This document shows, one piece after another, positions 41,631 to 49,862 of a stretch of 64,000 nt of DNA (the stretch's first letter is position 1; each line of letters opens with the position of its first letter). Made by a program: the position numbers and the translations under genes. This DNA comes from Solirubrobacteraceae bacterium (GTDB taxonomy: Bacteria; Actinomycetota; Thermoleophilia; Solirubrobacterales; Solirubrobacteraceae), in the NCBI GenBank assembly GCA_031177685.1, contig JAPSGI010000014.1:1-64000 (forward strand). Reading direction: 5' to 3'. The notes beneath the pieces were generated by a model. It did no database searches. It saw only the letters and a program-made list of their open reading frames with translations, and had not been told where the DNA came from.

Positions 41631-41777
41631 GCTAACACCCGTTTGGTGCGGGAAGGCGCGTATCGTCTAATTGGCGTCGGACGTGTTCGCGTCGAGCTAT
41701 CTCGCGCAGCGTCCATCGCTGGTCCGCGACTCCGCCGTGGCGGGAGTCGTGCCGATCGTCTGCTGGACCCTGGCGAA

Positions 41778-41936
41778 GGGTCGGGATCGCCCTTGAGGAC
41801 GCGCGACTTGGTGCCGTTGCAGACCGGGGGGCTGTAGCGCCCCTCCGAGCCTTGCTCAGGGCCGTAAATCTTCTGTAGCTGCGCGTGGTCGATGTCCGGA
41901 CCGAAGGTCAGGCCCACCGCCGTCGAGTAGATGCTT
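41778..41936 (-). pseudogene. Remnant of an IS1-like transposase
   Basis: About 53 codons on the minus strand read IYSTAVGLTFGPDIDHAQLQ, then KIYGPEQGSEGRYSPPVC and GTKSRVLKGDPDP. This resembles the internal part of IS1-family DDE transposases, where an AFGADVDYA-L-KIYG segment is followed by RYSP and a G-x-PDP turn. The expected continuation (STSYVERQNLTMR-like with the catalytic glutamate) is missing: after GDPDP the frame becomes Ser/Arg-rich. Upstream sequence to 42141 does not restore the N-terminus. Judged a decayed fragment; homology is from memory of the family. Confidence 0.5.
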
Positions 41937-42141
41937 GAGTGGCCAGACGGAACCGCTGCAGGACGCAGGCTGCGAGCGCCAACAGCCGAAGAACTGGCGC
42001 AACGGTGCTAACGGTCCGTGCAGATGTGCCCGGCGACGTTGTTCACCGCTGGGCACTCAGGTAGCCTGTCGTTACGAACACTTGAAGTCGGGCTATACGT
42101 GTGGTATATGCGCCGATCTCTCGTATGGAGGTGATCGTCGA

Positions 42142-42345
42142 ATGACCGTTGAAGACTTGGTCCAGGCCGAAAGGCGTCTTGGCGACACCCTCGACCAATA
42201 TCCTGGCGAATGGGTTGCCGTGCGCGATCACGAAGTGGTCGCTCATGACGCCACGCTAGAGGCCCTTCTTGAGCAGATCGAAGCCAGCGAAGAAGTCGAG
42301 GTCTTCCAGGTCGCGGAAGACCCCCACGTCGCCTGCTTCTACTAA
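42142..42345 (+). CDS. DUF5678-like small protein, 67 residues
   Basis: ATG 42142 follows GGAGGTGAT at a proper distance. The product contains LDQYPGEWVAVRDHEVVAHD and EALLEQIEASEEVEVFQVAE, the two-strand plus helix pattern of the DUF5678 family (short proteins with PGEWVA then VVAHG). Codon use is less G+C-biased than in neighbouring core genes. It overlaps the retropepsin-like gene; such proteins are often found next to retropepsin-like aspartyl protease genes, which supports both calls. Molecular role unknown. Confidence 0.75.
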   Translation: MTVEDLVQAERRLGDTLDQYPGEWVAVRDHEVVAHDATLEALLEQIEASEEVEVFQVAEDPHVACFY

Positions 42346-42793
42346 GCCTGCCGAGAACAAGAAGGGCCCACCGCGCTCGAAGGAGTTTCCCTATCGAGGG
42401 ATGTCGGGCGCTTGCCTTATCCCAGCCGTCCCTATCGCGGTGGTCTGCCAAGACGGAACCATGACCCCCAAGACGCCGGCCGTCGTGGACAGCGGTTGCG
42501 ACGTGACTAGCTTCCCGAAGGGCTGGGCCGCAACGCTCGGGATCGAGTTCGACAAGTGCGATCAGTTCGCGGGGGTAACGGCCGCAGGCCAAGACGATCA
42601 GAACAAGCCCGCGAACCTGCCCCGGAGATACGCGCCGGGCGTTGACGCCCTGGTGATGGGCCACAAGGTGCATCTAGAGGCCGTCTTCCGTCCAGGGCTC
42701 CCGGTCATCCTCCTGGGACGCGAGGACTTCTTCCAAGAGTTCAAGGTCTTCTTCGATCAGCGAAAGAAGACCTTTCGGCTGGAGCGGTACTAA
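42269..42793 (+). CDS. Retropepsin-like aspartic protease
   Basis: Protein of up to 174 residues. After a basic, low-complexity leader come EFPYRG, IPAVPIAVVC and the catalytic motif AVVDSGCDVTSFP (D74), where retropepsins have D-T/S-G. The second half has MGHKVHLEAVFRPGLPVILLGREDFF, matching the psi-loop ILG-R segment of single-lobe proteases, which act as homodimers. The start TTG 42269 (SD-like AGAGG) lies inside the DUF5678 gene; ATG 42401 is the alternative but would remove the FPYR motif. No signal peptide. Confidence 0.72.
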   Translation: MSRSKPAKKSRSSRSRKTPTSPASTKPAENKKGPPRSKEFPYRGMSGACLIPAVPIAVVCQDGTMTPKTPAVVDSGCDVTSFPKGWAATLGIEFDKCDQFAGVTAAGQDDQNKPANLPRRYAPGVDALVMGHKVHLEAVFRPGLPVILLGREDFFQEFKVFFDQRKKTFRLERY

Positions 42794-42999
42794 GAAGATC
42801 GCCAGCGAGCGCGCGCGGCCTGGCGGGCAATCTCGGAGCGCTGCACGGCGTTCCCGCCCTTGAGTCTGCCCTTGCGTCCTGCGGCGGCCTGCGGGCTCTC
42901 AGGCTCCGGTGGGCTCTCGTCGGTCGCCTCCCCGACGATGTTGGCCGCAAGCGCGTTGAGGTCCCGGGGGCTTGCGCGACCGCTCCTTCGCCATGACAT
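42790..42999 (-). pseudogene. KGG-type small basic protein, apparent frameshift
   Basis: The C-terminal part (NALAANIVGEATDESPPE, AAAGRKGRLKGGNAVQRSEI, ARQAARARWRSS) follows a widespread bacterial family with xLAxxIVxxAT and GRKGGLKGG motifs ending in RSEIAxKAAxARW. In this frame the N-terminus reads MSWRRSGRASPRD, unlike the family. In the next frame ATG 42994 gives MAKERSRKPP, the expected basic start. Removing one base in the run at 42963-42970 would join the two. This is either a sequencing slip in a C/G run or a true null mutation. Function of the family is not established. Confidence 0.55.
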
Positions 43000-43066
43000 G
43001 CTCGTAGCGCCCGCCCCGGCCCGCTAGCTGAGCTGCCTACGGTCTTTGTGAACGGGTGAGAGGGAA

Positions 43067-43128
43067 TGTCCGGCCTCCGACGGAGGCTTCGGTCAGCGAC
43101 GACTGAGGGTCCGAAGGAGGGCCGGACA
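43067..43128. repeat. Inverted repeat flanking the transposase leader
   Basis: TGTCCGGCC at 43067-43075 is matched by GGCCGGACA at 43120-43128, ending on the first base of the transposase ATG. As RNA it would hide the Shine-Dalgarno AAGGAGG (43114-43120), a common way to limit transposase translation. Confidence 0.55.
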
Positions 43129-44089
43129 TGGAAGACGGTAGATGCAAGCTCGGACTGGCGGGCAGGTTGGAGCTGGTTCGGTTGGTTGAGTCGGGTGTGT
43201 CGTTGAGGGCCGCCGCGGTGGCCCTCAACGTCGCGCCGGCGACGGCGCATCGCTGGTGGCATCGCTGGCGGGCGGCCACCGATGCCGAGCGCGCGTCGCG
43301 GTCGTGTTGGGAGCGCGTCCGCCGGTGCCGCGCTCTTGTCCTTGGCGGCTGAGCGACGGCGAAGAGCAGCGCATCCTGCAGGCGCGAGCGCGCACGAACT
43401 ATGGGCCGGCGCGCCTGGCGGGGCTCGTGGGTTATCGGCGCTCGACGGTATGGAAGGTTCTGGCTCGTCACGGCTGCTCGCGGCGTGCTCGCGGGCCGCG
43501 CCAGTCGTTTCGGCGCTATGAGTGGGCGCAGCCCGGCGCGTTGTTGCACCAGGACACCAAGCGCCTGCAGCGCTTCCACGAGCCCGACCACTGGGCCACC
43601 GGCGACCGGCGCGAGATCGCGCGCAACCGCGGGTCGGGCTATGTCTATGCCCATTGCATGGTCGACGACCACAGCCGCCTGGCCTACGTCGAGCTGCACA
43701 GCGCCGACAGCACTCAGGCCGCCAGCGCGACCCTGCAGCGCGCGATCGCGTGGATGCGCGAGCAGGGCTGCGGCCCGCCCGAGGCGGTCATGACCGACAA
43801 CGCCTTCGTCTATCGCTACGGCCGCGCCTACCAGCAGCTGCTGGCCGACTACCAGGCCCGCCACATCCTCACCCCGCCCTACACGCCGCGCTGGAACGGC
43901 AAGGTCGAACGCTTCATCCAAACCCTCGACCGCGAATGGGCCCACCGTCGCCTGTGACCTAACAGCACCACACGCGACCGCAGCCTGGCATCCTGGCTTC
44001 GCTACTACAACCGCCGCCGACCCCACACCTCACTCGGCGACCGGCCACCCATCACCCGCGTTCACCAAGACCGAGGGCACGACAGCTAG
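43128..44089 (+). pseudogene. IS481-family transposase, broken by frameshift and nonsense codon
   Basis: The N-terminal HTH is in one frame (KLGLAGRLELVRLVESGVSL, ATAHRWWHRWRAATDAERAS). Near 43300 the reading changes frame, and the rest (LSDGEEQRILQARARTNYGP, GYRRSTVWKVLARHG) continues to 43957. The DDE residues are present: D in LLHQDTKRL, D in VMTDNAFVY, E in GKVERFIQTL. A TGA at 43955-43957 interrupts the frame, but the same frame then gives NSTTRDRSLASWLRYYNRRR, HTSLGDRPPITRVH and a TAG at 44087, the normal family C-terminus. Two lesions imply an inactive copy. Confidence 0.85.
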
Positions 44090-44340
44090 AGCGCGATCTG
44101 CGCCGAGCGCACGGCCGCACGAGTAGCGAACACGAACTCGCCGCAGCGATGGATTAGTCCCGCGCCGTAGAGACTGGCCGATGCCGTCTTGGCGTCGCGG
44201 CGCGGTCCCCGATCTCGCGGGCGAACTTCATCGACCGACCACAACACGTCTTGGAGGTAGTACCTCCTATGCCACGGCCCCGGGGCGTTTGCGCGTCGCC
44301 GGGGCCAAGTAGGGTCTTGGACCGGGCGAAGCTGGAGCAC
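44086..44340 (-). CDS. Possible small winged-helix-like protein or its relic
   Basis: Open frame of 84 codons. The C-terminal half (SASLYGAGLIHRCGEFVFAT, RAAVRSAQIAL) looks like the last helix and wing of a small winged-helix protein, and WSVDEV may be the start of an earlier helix. The stretch between, EVRPRDRGPRRDAKT, is odd; a neighbouring frame there reads FAREIGDR, which would suit a helix, so the gene may carry compensating frameshifts. It abuts the transposase stop tail-to-tail. A GGAGGTACTACCTCC palindrome lies in its 5' part (minus strand). Confidence 0.4.
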   Translation of the reverse strand: MLQLRPVQDPTWPRRRANAPGPWHRRYYLQDVLWSVDEVRPRDRGPRRDAKTASASLYGAGLIHRCGEFVFATRAAVRSAQIAL

Positions 44341-44424
44341 GATTAGCCCGACTGCCAGACTGACCCACTACCACCGCGATCACATACTTCATTTCCTGAA
44401 GTCTTGCGCTACCCTTTGGTGGGG

Positions 44425-44790
44425 ATGACGGATCGCAACGCCAACTGCCCGGTCTGCCGCACGGCCGAGATCGTGTGCTCGAAGTGGACGATGCTCGTGA
44501 TCCGGGACCTCGCCGAGGGCCGGTCGCGCTTCTGCGAGCTCGAGCGCTCGCTGGAGGGCATCAGCCCCCGCACGCTCTCCCTGCGCCTGCGCGCGTTGGA
44601 GGAGGAGGGCATCGTGGAGCGCCGGACGTTCCCCGAGGTGCCGCCGCGCGTCGAGTACGCCCTCACCGAGAAGGGCCGCGCGCTCGCGCCGCTGATCGAG
44701 GACATGCGCCGCTACGGCATGAAGTGGCTCAACGCCGACGGCTGCGTGCAGGACACGCCGGCCGAGCCCGCGGGCGCGGTCGCCGCTTAG
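44425..44790 (+). CDS. HxlR-family transcriptional regulator
   Basis: Winged-helix protein of 121 residues (128 from TTG 44404). The opening NCPVCRTAEIVCSKWTMLVI carries the HxlR hallmark of a cysteine ahead of the first helix followed by KWT. Next come RFCELERSLEGISPRTLSLR, LRALEEEGIVERRTF and the wing VEYALTEKGRALAPLI. Such regulators respond to thiol-reactive or electrophilic compounds in some species. It is followed 38 bases later by a large unknown gene on the same strand, the only evident target. Confidence 0.88.
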   Translation: MTDRNANCPVCRTAEIVCSKWTMLVIRDLAEGRSRFCELERSLEGISPRTLSLRLRALEEEGIVERRTFPEVPPRVEYALTEKGRALAPLIEDMRRYGMKWLNADGCVQDTPAEPAGAVAA

Positions 44791-44828
44791 CAGGAGGACC
44801 CCGCGCACGGGCGGCGAACGCCTCGCCC

Positions 44829-46100
44829 ATGCGCAACCGGACACTGCACGCGTCGCTCCGCGACTTCTCCGAGCAGGCCGCCTTCCAGCTCGAGGCCGAC
44901 GCGGCCGGCGGCGTCGAGATCCCCTTCGAGGTCGTCGAGTCGCCCGGCGCCCGCGCGCCGCTGTACTGCTACCGGCCGCTGACCGGACAGTTCATCCGCG
45001 AGCGGCTGGGCGTGCTCGCGCGCCTGCCCACCTACGGCCCCGCCAAGGCCGCGATCGCGTCGCTGGGCGGGGTGGACGCCTACCTGCGCGTGCGCGGGGA
45101 GCCCCGCGTGCCGCAGGACGCGAGCGAGCTGGCCGACGCGGCGCTGCGCTCCTTCCTCGCCGCGATGTACGCGGAGGCCAGCCAGTTCGAGTTCTCCGCC
45201 GAGCGCTTCGCGCGAGCGTACGGCGAGCTGGAGGCCGCCGTCTACGAGACGCGCTCGCTCGCCGCGGTGATCGTGCCGCTGCACGGGCTGCAGCTGGTCT
45301 CCGACGAGGTGCCGATCGCCGAGGGGCTCGCGCTGGTGCGCGGGGACACCGTGCAGGACGCTCCCGCCGAGGCGGTCTGGAGCCGGCCCGTCCCGGACGA
45401 CGCGCCCAACGTGCTGGCGTCGCTGACGCTCGAGCGGGCGCCGGGAGAGCCGCCCCCGATCGGGGTCGCACGGGCGCGCTTCGCGGCCCTGCTCACCGCG
45501 CTGCGCCTGGTCGACGCCGGCGGCTTCGCGCTGGGGTCCTCCGCCTGGGCGCGCACCGATGCCGGTCCCTGGCAGCTGGTCGCCCTGGGCGTGGGCGGCG
45601 GCGTGCCCGCGGGACCGCCCTACCGCGTGGAGCCCGACGAGGAGGACGAGCTGCGGGGCTTCTGCAACCTGGTGGCGCGGCGGGCCGAGTCGGCCCGCGG
45701 CGAGGTCGGCTTCGCGCTGCGGCGCTTCGAGATGGGGTGCGGGAGCGACGACCCCTTCGACGGGCTCACCGACCACCTGCTGGCGCTGCGCGCGCTGCTG
45801 GAGCCCGAGGGTCCCGCGAGCGGCCGGCTGGCCCAGCGGCTCGCGGCGATCTGCGCCATGCCCGAGCAGCGTGCGGCGCTGGCCGAGCGCACGGCCCACG
45901 CGATCTCCCTGGAGCGCGCGCTCGTAGCCGGCCTGGAGCCGGCGGCGCCGGACGCCGAGGCGCTCGTCGCCGACACCGCGCACCACCTCCGCGCGCTGCT
46001 GCGCGACGTCCTGTGCGGGCACCTCGACGACGACCTCGTGGCGGTCGCCGACGGTCTGCTGGCCGAGGCGGCGACGGGCGAGCGCGAAGTCCTGGTCTAG
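44829..46100 (+). CDS. Hypothetical protein, 423 residues
   Basis: Starts at ATG 44829; an AGGAGG lies about 30 bases upstream, too far for normal use. The sequence is soluble and mainly helical, with LYCYRPLTGQFIRERLGVLA near residue 40, LPTYGPAKAAIASLGGVDAY, and a long acidic helical C-terminus (DTAHHLRALLRDVLCGHLDD). There is no signal peptide, membrane segment or known active-site motif. Strong third-position G+C bias and lack of interruption show that it is a real gene. It follows the HxlR regulator. I do not recognise the family. Confidence 0.72.
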   Translation: MRNRTLHASLRDFSEQAAFQLEADAAGGVEIPFEVVESPGARAPLYCYRPLTGQFIRERLGVLARLPTYGPAKAAIASLGGVDAYLRVRGEPRVPQDASELADAALRSFLAAMYAEASQFEFSAERFARAYGELEAAVYETRSLAAVIVPLHGLQLVSDEVPIAEGLALVRGDTVQDAPAEAVWSRPVPDDAPNVLASLTLERAPGEPPPIGVARARFAALLTALRLVDAGGFALGSSAWARTDAGPWQLVALGVGGGVPAGPPYRVEPDEEDELRGFCNLVARRAESARGEVGFALRRFEMGCGSDDPFDGLTDHLLALRALLEPEGPASGRLAQRLAAICAMPEQRAALAERTAHAISLERALVAGLEPAAPDAEALVADTAHHLRALLRDVLCGHLDDDLVAVADGLLAEAATGEREVLV

Positions 46101-46315
46101 AGGAGCTCCATCGGCGAGTTCGGGTGCGCGCGGACGGGCATGTCGGTCTGGGCCAGGCGCTCGCCCAGGTCCTCGGGGCCCTCCGCGTAGACGACCTGCT
46201 CGCTCGGCTCGAGCGGGACCGGGTCGCGGTCCTCGAGCCTCGCCCCGGCGGCCTCGACCTCCTGGCGCAGCGATTCCAGGTCGACGTCGGCCGATGTCGT
46301 CAGCAGCCACTTCAC
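46097..46315 (-). CDS. Small protein resembling a peptidase I9-type propeptide/inhibitor
   Basis: Protein of 72 residues from GTG 46315. Predicted strand-helix-strand-helix-strand order: KWLLTTSAD, VDLESLRQEVEAAGARL, EQVVYAEGPEDLGERLAQ, then MPVRAHPNSPMELL. The last segment parallels PGVRVWPNSDLTLYE in the N-terminal domain of the subtilase encoded 23 bases upstream on the same strand, including an identical PNS. I9-type domains end in just such a strand that sits on the protease active site. Hence a stand-alone, possibly trans-acting inhibitor or chaperone is suggested; this is inference from a short match. Confidence 0.6.
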   Translation of the reverse strand: MKWLLTTSADVDLESLRQEVEAAGARLEDRDPVPLEPSEQVVYAEGPEDLGERLAQTDMPVRAHPNSPMELL

Positions 46316-46338
46316 GCCACAAAGCGTGGCACAGTCGC

Positions 46339-47670
46339 TCAGACGCGTTCGGGCGCCAGCGCGTCGAAGGCGCGGGCCGCGTTGACGACGCCGCGCCCGA
46401 AGTCCGGGTCCCACTCGGCATCGACGGTCCTGGACGCGCCCTGCACCAGCGCCGTGCGCAGCCGCTCGGGCGTGAGGTCCGGGAACGCGCTCAGCAGCAG
46501 CGCGGCCACCCCCGCCGCCACCGGGGTCGCGGCGGAGGTGCCGTTGTCGAACGGCTGCTCGTCGCCCCCCGGGCGCCCCGGCCCGAAGTTGGCGAAGACG
46601 TGGCTGTAGGCGGCGAGGTCGGGCTTCTGTGGCTCGAACATGCCGGGGCCCTGCGACGAGTAGCCGATGCGCTCGTGGCGGCTGTTGACCGCCGCGATCG
46701 TGATCGTCTCGGCCAGGCTGTTGGCGGCGTGGATCGAGCGCCCGGCGCCGATGCCGCTCGGGTGGCACGCGCCGCTCGGGCAGTCCGCTCCGCAGTTGCC
46801 GGCCGCGAAGAAGGCCGGGGCTCCGGAGGCGACCACCTCGCGCACCTTGCGGTGCAGCGGGTGGGTGACGTCCCAGATCTCATGGTTCGGCGCGTCCTCG
46901 CGGTCGGGCACGCCGACGAAGCCGTAGCTGTTGTTGGAGAGGTGCGGCGTGCCGTCCAGGCGGCGCTGCTCGAGCAGCGCCTGGAACATCGCCAGCGCGT
47001 CGCCGGAGTTGGTCGGGCCCAGGAACGGGTAGTCGAAGATCTCCGCGTCGGGCGCCGCGATCAGCACGTCGGCCGCGCACATCGAGCCGTGCGAGGTGAC
47101 CGGCGCCGTGCCGGGCCGGGAGGAGGGCTGGCCCTTCAGTCCGCCCGTCACCGGGTACGTGTCGCCGTCGACCCCCTCGTCGATCACCGCGACCTTCACG
47201 CCCGCCCCGCGCGCGCCCGTCTCCCAGACGCGCTCCACGCCGAGCAGCTCCCGGATCTCCTCGATCGACGCGCCCGGCCGGAAGGGACGGCAGTCGACGT
47301 GGGCCTGCGCGGTCTCGTACAGCGTCAGGTCGGAGTTCGGCCACACCCGCACGCCCGGGCGCGCCTGCAGCTCCTCCAGGCGCTCGCTGCTCGCCTGCGC
47401 CGCCACCACCATCGTGCGCGACGCGACGTCCGGGTTCTCCTCGGTCGTGGCGAAGGCGGTCAGCGCGCCGGCCGGGGCCGGCTGGTCCGCGGCGCTGAAC
47501 ATCGGCACGGGGATGAGCTGCTGGACCTCCAGCCCCAGCCCGGCGACCCGGTCCATGAGCGCGCCGACCTGGCTCTCGGCCTCCGACTCGGACTCCAGGG
47601 CCGCCGTGAACAGTCCGAAGCCACGCTCCTCCGGGGCGTCGAACTCGAGCAGCACGTTGACGTTCGCCAT
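46339..47670 (-). CDS. Intracellular S8-family serine peptidase (subtilase)
   Basis: Protein of 443 residues. The triad is D164 in VAVIDEGVDGD, H194 in VTSHGSMCAAD and S379 in NGTSAATPVAAGVAALLL; the oxyanion Asn is N292 in AAGNCGADC. DEG in place of DTG/DSG is a mild variant. Residues 1-120 form a separate N-terminal domain with an I9-like ending (VRVWPNSDLTLYE). There is no signal peptide, so it should act in the cytoplasm, unless exported by another route. The 72-residue gene follows directly. Confidence 0.9.
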   Translation of the reverse strand: MANVNVLLEFDAPEERGFGLFTAALESESEAESQVGALMDRVAGLGLEVQQLIPVPMFSAADQPAPAGALTAFATTEENPDVASRTMVVAAQASSERLEELQARPGVRVWPNSDLTLYETAQAHVDCRPFRPGASIEEIRELLGVERVWETGARGAGVKVAVIDEGVDGDTYPVTGGLKGQPSSRPGTAPVTSHGSMCAADVLIAAPDAEIFDYPFLGPTNSGDALAMFQALLEQRRLDGTPHLSNNSYGFVGVPDREDAPNHEIWDVTHPLHRKVREVVASGAPAFFAAGNCGADCPSGACHPSGIGAGRSIHAANSLAETITIAAVNSRHERIGYSSQGPGMFEPQKPDLAAYSHVFANFGPGRPGGDEQPFDNGTSAATPVAAGVAALLLSAFPDLTPERLRTALVQGASRTVDAEWDPDFGRGVVNAARAFDALAPERV

Positions 47671-47722
47671 GGGACGCCGAGTCTCTGCGACCGCGCGCCG
47701 CTAGTCAACCGCTTTGAAGTCT

Positions 47723-48864
<1,142 letters not shown>

Positions 48865-48868
<4 letters not shown>

Positions 48869-49797
48869 AGCGCCACCTCCAGCTCCCGGGAGAGCCACTC
48901 GAGCTGCTCGACGCCCAGTTCGGGCTCGAACACGAACGGCAGCCGGGCGGGCTCGCGGCCGGTGGCCTCCTCCAGGCGGGCCACCTGGTCGCGCTGGGCG
49001 CGGGCACGGCGGTGCTCGGACAGCGCGGCGCGCAGCGCGGCCCGCGCCACGGGCGTGCCGGCCGTCTCGGCCGCGCGGGCCAGCGCGCCGGCCTGCCGGG
49101 GCCCGAAGCGCTCGGGATACAGCGCGTTGACGATCACGCGGTCCAGCGGGCGGCCCAGCTCGCGGCGCAGTCGGGCGCGCAACTCGAGCGTCTCGGCGAC
49201 GGGCATCTCCTCGGGCAGCGCGACCGCGACCACGCCCGTGTGGCGCTCGTCCACGATCGTCTCGTGGATCGCGCGCCCCTGCTGGGCGACCGGCCCGACC
49301 CGAGCCGCGTTGGCGAAGGTCAGCGGCGTGCGCAGGATGGCCAGCCCGTGCCCGGTGGAGGGCGCGTCGACGATCACCAGGTCGTAGCGCTCCCCGCCGC
49401 GCGTGCGCCGCTGGAGCTGCGCGAGCTCCCAGATCTTGCCCATGGTCACCAGCTCGCTCATCCCCGGGGTGGCGACGGCGAAGTACCCGAACATGCGCGA
49501 GCCCGACACGAGGTCGGCCAGCGGCTTGACCCGGATCTGCATGTGCAGGTACTCGTCCAGGGCCTGCTGGGGGTCGATGGAGATCGTCCACAGCCCGCCG
49601 GCGAGCTCGACCTCGCGGAAGTGCGAGTCCTCCCCGTGGAAGGCGCGCGCGATGCGGTCCTGGTGGGCGACCTCCACGACGATCGTCCGCCGCCCCTGGC
49701 GTGCCGCAACCATCCCCAGCGCGGCGGCCACGGTGGACTTCCCGACGCCTCCCTTTCCGGTCACGAAGAGCAAGCGCTTGTCGAGCAGGTCGCCCAT
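48865..49797 (-). CDS. ArsA/Get3-family ATPase, second of a pair
   Basis: Protein of 310 residues with P-loop VTGKGGVGKST (residues 12-22), VEVAHQDRIARAF, LVIVDAPSTGHGLAILRTP and VIVNALYPERFG. It resembles Rv3679. Partners of this kind form a heteromeric Get3-like complex reported in mycobacteria; its client is uncertain. As first gene of the two-gene unit it begins at ATG 49797. Confidence 0.9.
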
Positions 49798-49862
49798 GAC
49801 GGCGCCAGGAGCCTACCCGCCATCCGCCGGCGGCCCATCGACTAGATTCGCATGCGAGGGGC

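Larger units (their letters stand above)
43047..44089 (+). mobile_element. Decayed IS481-family insertion sequence
   Basis: Region of about 1.04 kb holding one transposase gene, near the 1.05 kb size of IS481. The left end begins TGTGAACGGGTGAGAGGG, as IS481 relatives often begin TGTGAA. A relaxed inverted counterpart, GGGTGATGGGTGG-like on the reverse strand, is at 44041-44067, but this lies inside the coding frame, so the right boundary is uncertain. No target duplication is visible. The transposase is disrupted. Confidence 0.6.

Noticed and set aside
42043-42246. Minus-strand frame opposite the DUF5678 gene
   Set aside because: It lacks a ribosome site and is antisense to a gene with strong SD and a family-like product.
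43256-43352. Programmed ribosomal frameshift in the transposase
   Set aside because: IS481-family enzymes are encoded by one frame, unlike IS3 or IS1, and no slippery A/T heptamer is present at the junction.
43955-43957. In-frame TGA of the IS481 transposase as selenocysteine or programmed readthrough
   Set aside because: No SECIS-like structure was evident and IS481 transposases do not use recoding. A second lesion (frameshift near 43300) points to decay.
46097-46315. The 72-residue protein as a simple C-terminal fragment of the subtilase
   Set aside because: It has its own start, no triad residues, and matches the protease N-terminal domain, not its C-terminus, so it is not a broken tail.
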